Made by a program: the position numbers and the translations under genes. Below, one piece after another: positions 55,601 through 64,000 of a DNA stretch of 64,000 nucleotides. The notes under the pieces are model-generated. The model was not told the origin of the DNA. It searched no databases and saw only the letters and a program-made list of their open reading frames with translations. Within the stretch, counting starts at the first letter, position 1, and each line of letters starts with the position of its first letter. Source of the DNA: Piscicola geometra (Eukaryota; Annelida; Clitellata; Hirudinida; Piscicolidae); the NCBI GenBank assembly GCA_943735955.1, contig OX030957.1, forward strand, positions 1,179,001 through 1,243,000. The letters run 5' to 3'.

Positions 55601-58600
55601 TAAGTAGCTTCAGTTGAATTCGATTATGGCGTGTGCCTCTGTACACGCTTTCATGCATGCCGTTAAATCATTTCTTAGCTTTAATGCTTAAATTAGCTTT
55701 TGAAAGTAATATTCTACCCTTTTTTTAAAGTTCGTGGGTACAGTTAATCAAAAAAGTAAATTTGATAACTATTAATAATTTAATAGAAAACATTAACTTC
55801 ATTAACAGTTAATCGGTTAATATTTTGTGATTGAACAAAAAGTATAGTTAAAAATTAGTGTTAACTGTTTAGAGATTTTTTTATTTCAAAAAACTATTGT
55901 TAAAAAAACACTATAAATTCAAGCAAATGATAAACACATATAAAATTAATCAACACAACTCTTCCATTAAATTTTGCAGTAAAACTTTTTAATGGGCAAA
56001 AACATTTTACGTGCCAAGAGATCACCTCTGTCAGGTGAAAACTTCAAGATGCTACTTCTCATGAAATAGAACATGCATCTTAAGGATAAAATGCAAGAAA
56101 AAAATCACAAAATAAATTTTATGTACATATGTATATTCTCTTTCTCATTTGAATCATTGTTATTTATTTGTTATCGATTGAAATTTTTTAAAATTATTTT
56201 TAGTTTAATAATTAATAGATAAATTTGTACTATAATACAAGTATTGTGTTTTATTTAAGCCTTTATTAACGTTATAACGTTTAAAAGAACCTTCCTTCAA
56301 GTTAGAAACAAACTAAGTGAAGAACGGTTGGCAATTGATTAACGTTAACTCGGTTAACAAAGTTAAATATTTTATTAACTGTGCCCACCCTTGAGTAAAA
56401 CCCATAAAATATTCTCACTTTTGGCAGACAGAAGAAAGACACTGGATGCTTTTTTCCGAGTCTTCCAACGACTCGATCAACTCCGTGGCGTTTTTCTTGA
56501 GACTTGATTTCTTAGCGTCCAACTCTGCAAGCGTGTATCCATCGATTGCTAACTGCTTCCGGAACTGAGAAACCTGGAAGTGGGGATCGATCAGAAAAAA
56601 ACAAATTTTAAATAATAATAAAATATATAAAAACCGTTTAAAGATGTATTATACAGACAAAGCCAACATCACAATTACAAATAATAATGAATTATATTTT
56701 TTTACAAATTAATATTTAAATTTAAAGAATTGTCGAAAGTCTATTCAGCTAGTTTTCCGGGAAATGATTTTTTTCAAACGGAAATAAATAATTCTTTACA
56801 ATACCTATTTAGAAATTTAAATAATTTAGTTAATTCACTTAATGAGTCTCAGTGATTTAATAATCCTATTCACATTCTATTGCTTATTTTCAATATGGAA
56901 AAAAACTTCTAAGATTTTTCACATTTTAACAGTAATTTTATAAAAAAGTATAAAAGTAAATTTTAAATATATAAATATAATTAACATAAAAAATTTTTAA
57001 ATGAGAAATATATTTAAAGTAAGAAAAAAAGTTTTATTAAAAGAAATATTGTATACCTAGAAAATTGTACCTGTATCTCATGAAGGTCTCCATATATCGA
57101 GCTATTTGCTATGAAGCACTCAATTGATTCATTTCTAAATAAACCCTCAAGATTTGTGAAACCAATCAATCTAATATTTCAGAATTTAAATTTTCATCAT
57201 CTTATAGGGTTGTTAGTTCATAAGTTAGGAAAAATATAAGTTTCAAAGCCTATGCTGAGTGCATCCCAGACGCCCTTAATCGATTCATCACTGCGTGCTC
57301 GCCAGATCTGCACATAGGCACATTGAATAAGCACATAACGCGTTCGTCCTATCGGTACGTGTTTCAGAGTACAACCCCAGGCTCTACACTAATGTGAGTC
57401 GTTTTTCAGAAACCTTTTCGCACGAGAAAAGCGGTAATTTACTTTTTTTAAATAGCTTGAATACAAGTATCTATACAAATATTTATATAAATGTAAATAA
57501 TAAAAATAGCTGGACTATACAGTATTCTATAGAAGCTAAAAGACTTGTGGTTGTTGAACTTCCTAAACCAAACTAGACATACATGTATGCACAGAGAAAT
57601 TAAAAAATCTCATAAACATAATTAAGTCAACAAGGCAATAAAAAGGAAACAAACGTCGGAAGAGCATGCCGACGCAACAGATTCAGGGATGTGGAAGGAA
57701 AATATTCTTTGTGGAAAAGCCGTCAAGTTGTTTTTGATATCACTTGTGGTGTTGTTGGGCTTGTTGTTGAGACATTTTGCATCGTTTTCGACCTTACCAT
57801 CATAATCCTTATTGACCTGCTCATCTATTCCCTGTCCCATGCCGTTTTGTTCTAAAACTTTTTTTGCGAACTGCGTCAGTTGTACCTTTGGAGCAGAGTG
57901 TTGCTTGGGAATAACTTCACAAAACTCATCATGCACCTTCGACTCCTTTTGTGCCTGTGGGGACGTTGTTTAAAATAAGCTTTTATAGCAACTGATCATA
58001 TACAAATTATTCAAATTAAGTGAAACTAGATTTTGCCTAAGAAAAGATTTTAAAAGTCACCTTGGACTTGAGAAGAAACGTGAATCCTTCGAGTGACGAT
58101 AACAAGCTGTTCACAACGCCAATGTAAATGTCTTCCAGCTCCTAGATGTGACCGAGATAAAATATATTTATTTTTCATGTTTTTTATTTTCACATATTTT
58201 TATGTTTTTTTAAAGTATGAAGTACAAAGGCGTGCTCCATATTTGTTTGCAAAGAATTTTTTTTTCTTTATAATGAAGATGAAAATTTTTTTTTCCTTTA
58301 TAATGAAAATGAATTTTTTTTTATACTTTGTAATGAAGATGAAAAACATTTTTTTTTAATTTGTGAAGTGATTAAAAAGAAATTTGTACAAAAATATAAA
58401 ATGACATATCTTTTGTTTAAAAAAAGTTTCCTAGAAACCAATAATTTAAACTGAAATACATTATTATTTTTGACAAAAAATTTAGTTTTTTTTTCTTTTT
58501 TAAACTTGAAAGATTGTTTTCAAATGTCTTGAACTCTCGAGTGAAGACTTCATGTAGGGTGTCAAGCAAAGTACACAAGTTTAAACTTTTAGTTTTAAAC

Positions 58601-60755
58601 TTAATTTCAATCTTTTTACAGAACCAATATCTTTTTATTACTATGTTTAGAAAGTTTTGTAAACTAAATATTCGAAACAATAATCTTTTTATAAGGTAAA
58701 AAATGAAGATTCCATATTTGAAAAATAAATTAAATTAAGTTTAATATTTATTTAAAAAACAGTATTTTAATTATCGTTTAAAAAAGCATGATTTAATGAA
58801 AAAGAGTTTGATGTGGAAGGATTAAAAAAGAGGAACCTCCATGAGAGCTGGCACCACACTGCGTGCGTACTGTCCTTCGACTGCTTCACACGACCTCACC
58901 ATCAACACACATTCATTGTGCTTAGTGCAGTTGTATGAGGAAGAGGATGAAAAAGACGATAACGCGTGAAAGGGTGATGATGACGAAGATCTGGATGCTT
59001 CAGGAGAGAACTTGGATGAGACGATTGTGGAGTTTTTGCTGTACTCTCGAATGGCGTTGTCGTACAGGCTCTGTTGCTGTGGTGTGGATGTATGCTAAAG
59101 TGAAACCCGCAATGAAAAATGAACGTGAACATCAGGAATGATTAAAAAAAGTACTCTGTGTTGAGTGATTATTCACTGCACGCGTGTCCTTGTCGGATTC
59201 ATTAAGAAAATGGATTAGCGTATCTATAAACAACAACAACAGCCTATCATACATATGAATGAGAATTTTAGATTAACAACAGACAACAGTTAAGTTAACA
59301 TGGTTTTTGATAGAGTGGATTTTCTGCAAAATCGTTATCTCTACTTTCATTGAATAAATAATCTAGGCGTTTAAGAAATATATAATGTTAGGCTCTAAGA
59401 AAATTATAAAACCTATATTTTTTTCCTATTTTTAATTTCCTTGCAATAATTACAAGTATATGTGACTACGAACACATGAACGTGGTTTTAAGGAATTTGC
59501 AACTCCAAGACTTATCGCTAATAAAAGAATAATTTTTAATACAAATAATAAGCCAGGTTCATAAAAAACAACATCTAATTTTTTTTGACAACTATCACAT
59601 GCAAAGCGTTTTTCAATGAGATTTATCACGTATAATCTAAAAGAAACAGGATTTATGTGAATTTAAAACTAAAAGCATGCTCCCAGCATTTCGAGGGAGT
59701 TTAAAAAAAAACTTGAGCATTTTTGAAAGACATAAACTATATATTTTAATAAAATATTGTTTTACAGTTATTCTTTAAAATTAAAGTTACATAACTCAAA
59801 CGGAAGAAACAAACGCAAAAGAGCAAACAATAAAGTTTTAACGATAATTGATTCTCATAAAAAACAATAGCAATTGTATGCCCAACAGACTCCTAAAAAC
59901 GCCATTAACTCCAGAAGATACCGCTTGGCAACATTACCGCTTGTAAATCCTTTACGGAGCCGTCCAGCATCTCTTCTATTTGTTCTCGGAACTCAAAAAC
60001 GAGTTTTGATTGTAGCTCCTTGTGCTGTATAATCTGTTCCAGCTTGCTGACAACTTGTCGTTTCAACTGCACACATAAGTCGTAGTTCAACTGCCAGTGT
60101 TGAATTATTTGAAAAGCAATAAATATTTTATTTATATTACAATTTGAATAATATTTCGACGACTATCTTAAATGTTATTGAAGTAATTCTTAAAAAATAA
60201 ATGCATCGTTCTTTATATTTGTGCGATGAATTAGTTTTAATTAAGTTTAATCACACAAATAACAATTTGACTAAGTTGTCTCATTTGATGCTCTTCTTTG
60301 CAAACCACCAGACCTGAGCCGTCTTTAAAGCCTCTTCCATCAAGTCCTTCCACAGCAGTCTGCACCACGACCTATCGTCCAAGCCATCATTTCTGTCACC
60401 AAAATCTAATTTAAACCAACAAATCAGTCGAATTAAGCTCTTATTAAACTTAATTGGAATTTGGATAGACTTTAAATGGTGGTTATTCATGGGTTAGTTA
60501 GTTACTTAAGCTTTATCGTGCCATTAACGCCACAATGTGTCGGTAGTACCAGTCGTTCATAGCCTTCCAGCACATTAGCGTTAAAAATTTACTTTTCCGC
60601 ATCATCACCATGACTCACTTGACAGGAAGGTAAAAGTCAATTTTGTTGTGGCAGGTTGTCACCAGGCTTTTGATCTCTTTGGAGAACTCATTGTGAGCAG
60701 TCGCAACTTGTTGAATAAAATCCGTTACTTTCGGGATGGGTGAAAAAACGATAGG
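43700..60755 (-). CDS. large F-BAR-like coiled-coil protein with C-terminal SH3, family unassigned
   Basis: 19 exons in transcript order: 60755-60619, 60392-60314, 60066-59938, 59094-58837, 58141-58061, 57954-57655, 56573-56419, 53908-53797, 50121-49876, 48951-48858, 48226-47924, 47692-46907, 46486-46373, 46235-44976, 44883-44563, 44454-44379, 44270-44219, 44076-43900, 43816-43700. Every phase closes (1,598 aa plus an unseen start). The N-terminal part has F-BAR-type features: AHNEFSKEIKSLVTTCHNKI, SWCRLLWKDLMEEALKTAQ, QHKELQSKLVFEFREQIEEM, YDNAIREYS, EGQYARSVVPALMEELEDIY. A conserved-looking block follows (LTSQTELCGKRLGVHKDV, PPSGKLSIKTMWKQAFKSL). The middle is Ser/Asn/Gln-rich with a Gln run. 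The SH3 domain is near the end (SLQPFIAHNPSDLSFEPGQL, DDTNWWKGKMKGRLGYFP), resembling STAC or NOSTRIN/FCHSD SH3s. About 85 residues follow it, ending in VLKEIDPFY. Likely a membrane-curvature/actin adaptor by domain logic; that role is inference. Confidence 0.8.
50122..53796 (-). other. long intron of the F-BAR/SH3 gene
   Basis: 3.7 kb, AT-rich. No further minus-strand exon is needed: phases on both sides are 0. It contains a plus-strand WD-like exon candidate (52685-52785). The minus open frame 50752-51018 has no motif. Confidence 0.6.
52685..52785 (+). CDS. orphan WD-repeat-like exon, opposite strand
   Basis: A 101-base plus-strand segment between a good acceptor (cttcccgtgtcag) and a strong donor (gtaagt). 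Its open frame reads VESFNICDTQRVTHAIVF then NNHHAYTASTEKGVKV, which has the hydrophobic/turn spacing of a WD repeat strand set. The composition is exon-like compared with the flanks. No partner exon was found nearby on the plus strand. It may belong to a nested gene, a decayed duplicate or a retrocopied fragment. Not assigned to a family. Confidence 0.4.
53909..56418 (-). other. intron of the F-BAR/SH3 gene with an inverted-repeat element
   Basis: 2.5 kb AT-rich intron. The only structure seen is the inverted-repeat element at 55734-56388, which ends 31 bases from the next exon. Confidence 0.6.
55734..56388. mobile_element. short non-autonomous inverted-repeat element (MITE-like)
   Basis: Starts GTGGGTACAGTTAATC and ends GTTAATAAAATATTTAAC-type sequence read inverted, with the final bases ATTAACTGTGCCCAC, so about 16 bases of the termini are inverted copies. 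The interior is AT-rich with repeated TTAAC motifs and no coding capacity. A matching terminus lies at 20338-20354. No clear target-site duplication was seen. Confidence 0.65.
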
Positions 60756-62570
60756 CTGATGGTTTCAGAATAAAATTATTTTATTTTGTACTATTAAAGA
60801 TTCTGCAAAATAAAACAGACTGAAAAGCTTATCTTTTAGAACAATATATGCTTACAGTAATGAAACCGCTTGGATTATGTAGTAACTGTATAATTAAAAG
60901 ATGGAGTGTTTGTGCTGATTAAATAAATATTTTGGATCTTTTAAAAAGATATTTAATGATTTCGAAGACAAATATTCAATAAGAAGCTTAAACGTTTTCA
61001 GGCGTACCCATGAATTGCATAAAAAGCAGGGAAAGTTTTCATTGAAGGTTGTATACTTTATCAGAGTTTGAGATTTTATAAATTTTTCTCTAATTTAATT
61101 ATTAAAGTTTTATTTTTTGGAGTTTCATTAGTTAATTTTCACTGAGATTATCAAAGCAGGAAACTCGTTGAAGGCTTGAGAATTTAATATTTTAAAAGTA
61201 GAAAATTGACAAAGCGTCAAGGATAATGAATATTTTATGGGTTTTAGACGATGAATCGTTTTATGTTTGATATATTGTTTCCACTTTTTAGATGAATTCT
61301 TAGTCTTGAATCTCAAAATGAAACGCGATAACTAAACCCACAAAGGCTTTAAAATGAAATCTAGTTTTTGCTATAAGAAATTCACAGTGTGCATCAAAAC
61401 TGAGAAAGGTTTAAAAAGTAATTTCTTTGAACACATATTTAAAGCTTTTTATGTATGCAAATTTCCAGTTTTGTTCTTCTAATATATCAAAATAAGACTT
61501 GGCAAAGCTTTTTTAAAACTTATTAACCGTTTCTTTAATTTTTTCATAGTCATGAAAAATTCAAACTTTGTAATATTGAATGCTTTCAAGAAGTCTTTCA
61601 ATCATTTAATGAGACCACGAATTCATTTCCCCAAAGAAACGGTCTTGGTTGATGACTTTCAAACCAGATGGTCTATTATGAGATGGTATGGAGTTGGAGC
61701 GTTAATTTTCCATTTAAAAGCAAACTACATCACTATCATCAGTTTCTAACGTTATGATCAAGGTTTGAAAAACAGATAACCTTTTACTTGAACAAATAAA
61801 ATAATTAATGCACATATGTTTTCAAATGCATGTTCTAACAACTTTGCGTCCGATTGTCGATACGCGTCATCCTAATTTATTTAAGAGACAGACTGAAGTG
61901 CATACCTTAAAGTGATACAAGCACACATGATAAACAATTCAAATAATAAAGAAAAATATATTTGAAAACAAAAAGTCTGGGCATTTTGCAATCAAAGTAA
62001 TATAATCATCGAGAATCACAAAAGGCATCTAAATAGCCTTTCAGCTCCTAGCCACACAACCTTTTTCAGAAAAAAACTTCTATATTTGAAAAATTATTTT
62101 TATTCTTAAAAATATAGTTAAAAAATATTTCACTCTTAGGTATATAAAAAAATGGCTCAAAATACAATGTTCGTTTTTCCCCTAGACATTTGCCAACTGA
62201 AAAACTCGCATGATACAACTCTGTCATTGTTCTAATCACTACAAATATCATTATTTTTATTCAGTTTGCGTTAATTGAATAAAGATTTAGTTGACAAAAT
62301 TATTTTGCGCTTAATATAAAAAAAATACTGACTGATGTGTTAAAACAACTGGTAAAAAATAAATTCAAGAGCTTTTTTTTCTACCTACTTTCAGGTCTTT
62401 TTAGAAAAATTAATCTTCTTAAGAATGCTTCATTATTCATACACTCCTTTTTAATGCCTCATTAAATAAACTCGTTAATAAACTTAAACTATTTTTTAAT
62501 AAAAGTAATAAATTTGTTAAAACAAATATTTTCATTGCATTTCAGACTAACTGCATAAATGTTATAGAAT
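60756..62570. other. upstream region or first introns of the F-BAR/SH3 gene
   Basis: AT-rich with no exon I can support. The missing first exon(s) of the minus-strand F-BAR/SH3 gene should lie here or beyond the right edge. Confidence 0.5.
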
Positions 62571-62574
62571 ATAT

Positions 62575-62985
62575 GATATTTTTACAAAATATATTTTTAA
62601 TAAATATATTTTTACAAAATATATTTTTACAAAATATATTTTTACAAAATATATTTTTACAAAATATATTTTTACAAAATATATTTTTACAAAATATATT
62701 TTTACAAAATATATTTTTACAAAATATATTTTTACAAAATATATTTTTACAAAATATATTTTCTTATATTTATATTTTTACAAAATATATTTTCTTATAT
62801 TTATATTTTTACAAAATATATTTTTTTATATTTATATTTTTACAAAATATATTTTCTTATATTTATATTTTTACAAAATATATTTTCTTATATTTATATT
62901 TTTACAAAATAAATTTTCTTATATTTTTATTTTTACAAAATAAATTTTCTTATATTTTTATTTTTACAAAATATATTTTCTCTAC
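62575..62985 (+). repeat. minisatellite, 15-bp unit grading into a ~31-bp unit
   Basis: About twelve head-to-tail copies of TTTTACAAAATATAT (roughly 62575-62760) grade into six or seven copies of a longer unit containing TTTTCTTATATTTATA plus the same core. The unit length keeps one frame open and makes a false 141-codon open frame. Confidence 0.97.
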
Positions 62986-63736
62986 CTCTCGCTCTTGAAT
63001 AAACTAAAATATCATTCACATTAATAGTATCTTTAAATAATAATTAAAAATTATATTTTTATTTTCAACATGAATTTTCAAATTGTTTCTTTGAGGTGTG
63101 GGGCCAGAAACTTTTGGAAGAAATTTACAAATTTGTATAAATAGATTAATTGCTAAAGATCCTACATCATCAAAACTCTAATTCAACATACAGATTCAGA
63201 TTTCAAGAAAAAGTAAATTATTTAAAAGTAACGAAATAAACAATGTACAAATTCTTTCGACGTGCATCTTATGGTCTTCTTTCGCTTCGGTTTTGTTTGA
63301 TCGAGTCATGAACACTTCATGTTTAAGTGATAGTACTGGAGCGATGATGATGGTGATGATGGTGATGATGATGATGATGGTGATGATGAAGATGGTGATG
63401 ATGATGATGGTGATGATGATGATGATGAGACGCTAGCTAGGGAGGGTTTGAGCGTCACACAATCAGCGCCTTTGTACGATTGCGTGTTTTGCAAATATTT
63501 AGTTTAAAAAAAGTTTCTATTTTTTTCAAATCGGGTTTATTCAAAATTATTATTTTTCACATGAATCATAGGATGAGCGTATGATAATATGCGGCACGAT
63601 CTTTTATTTCTAAATTGTTCTCATCAATCTTTCTTTGATTTGTTGAAATATCCTTTGAAGCATGCAGAATTTTTTCCAAAAAAATTGTTTACTTGAAACA
63701 TTTTCTGTTTTTGTTTGATAAACTTTTGCCATAAAC
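62986..63736. other. non-coding stretch with GAT repeat
   Basis: No gene seen. Holds the GAT tract at 63343-63428. Confidence 0.6.
63343..63428 (+). repeat. (GAT)n/(GGT) imperfect microsatellite
   Basis: About 28 triplets of GAT with interspersed GGT and GAA. On the other strand it encodes a serine/proline run, which is a by-product. Confidence 0.95.
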
Positions 63737-63737
63737 T

Positions 63738-63830
63738 GGGTGCCGAACTAGCGTAGCGGTAAAACGCTTCGCGTTCGTCTCACTAGCGTGGGTTTACTTC
63801 TACCATCCCCATAAGTGCGTCGATGCTCAT
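63738..63830 (+). mobile_element. tRNA-derived SINE-like sequence
   Basis: Contains an A-box-like TAGCGTAGCGG (63749-63759) and, 40 bases on, a degenerate B-box region GTGGGTTTACTTCTACC (63788-63804), as expected for an internal RNA polymerase III promoter. The arms do not close into a full cloverleaf, so a working tRNA gene is unlikely. Confidence 0.6.
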
Positions 63831-64000
63831 TTGAACTCATCAGTAAACTCTTTCGCAACATTAATTGTCTGCAAGCATCGTAAAGTTCATTTAGTTATAT
63901 AACTCCAAGTGAAGAATGTATTATTATGGAAAATTCAAGCATAAACATTTAAAATGAATCTGCAATAGACTCAGAATACAATAAATATTTTTTAAATACA

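Noticed and set aside
62573..62998. 141-codon plus-strand open frame
   Set aside because: Made entirely by the 15-bp minisatellite, whose unit length keeps the frame open; Phe/Ile/Gln/Asn repeats without protein character.
63306..63494. Ser/Pro-rich minus frame, possible first exon of the F-BAR/SH3 gene
   Set aside because: Its length comes from the GAT microsatellite and no donor in phase with the exon at 60755 is apparent.
63738..63812. Functional tRNA gene
   Set aside because: A- and B-box-like segments are present but the acceptor and T arms do not pair properly and the B box is degenerate.

Overview
This window is nuclear DNA from an AT-rich, intron-rich invertebrate animal. The proteins are metazoan (an ankyrin with ZU5-UPA, an abLIM-type LIM/villin-headpiece protein, POC1, stomatin, MRPS7, mitochondrial ATP synthase gamma). 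Coding exons are short and clearly richer in G+C than the surrounding DNA. Almost all introns are GT-AG and range from about 80 bases to several kilobases. The phylum cannot be decided from the sequence. No bacterial operon, CRISPR array or viral gene is visible.

Plus strand, 1-31 kb: the 3' part of an ankyrin gene (718-8734, 22 exons, entered from the left), with a decayed piggyBac-type transposon in its second-to-last intron; a six-exon calmodulin-like gene (11180-12524); a single-exon bZIP factor (13663-14277); and an 11-exon stomatin gene with long introns (16175-30790).

Middle, 31-43 kb: MRPS7 on the minus strand (31786-33170); a compact two-LIM plus villin-headpiece gene on the minus strand (33704-36659) that diverges from ATP synthase gamma on the plus strand (37026-38803); then POC1 on the minus strand (39085-42422). 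POC1 has seven WD repeats, the C-terminal POC1 motif and one GC-AG intron.

Right, 43-64 kb: a very long minus-strand gene (43700-60755, 19 exons found, 5' end not found) with an F-BAR-like coiled-coil N-terminal part, a long low-complexity middle and a C-terminal SH3 domain. I could not assign it to a named family. A plus-strand WD-like exon with good splice sites sits in one of its introns. The last 3 kb holds a 15-bp minisatellite, a GAT repeat and a tRNA-derived SINE-like element.

Exon boundaries were worked out by hand from reading frame, splice consensus and phase. For the main genes every intron phase closes, and summed coding lengths are multiples of three: stomatin 325 aa, MRPS7 227 aa, ATP synthase gamma 302 aa, calmodulin-like 142 aa, ankyrin part 923 aa, F-BAR/SH3 part 1,598 aa. 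The genes look like an ordinary unlinked set of housekeeping and cytoskeletal genes. The observations most worth following are the unassigned F-BAR/SH3 gene, the nested orphan exon, the mobile-element remnants and the strong hairpins.
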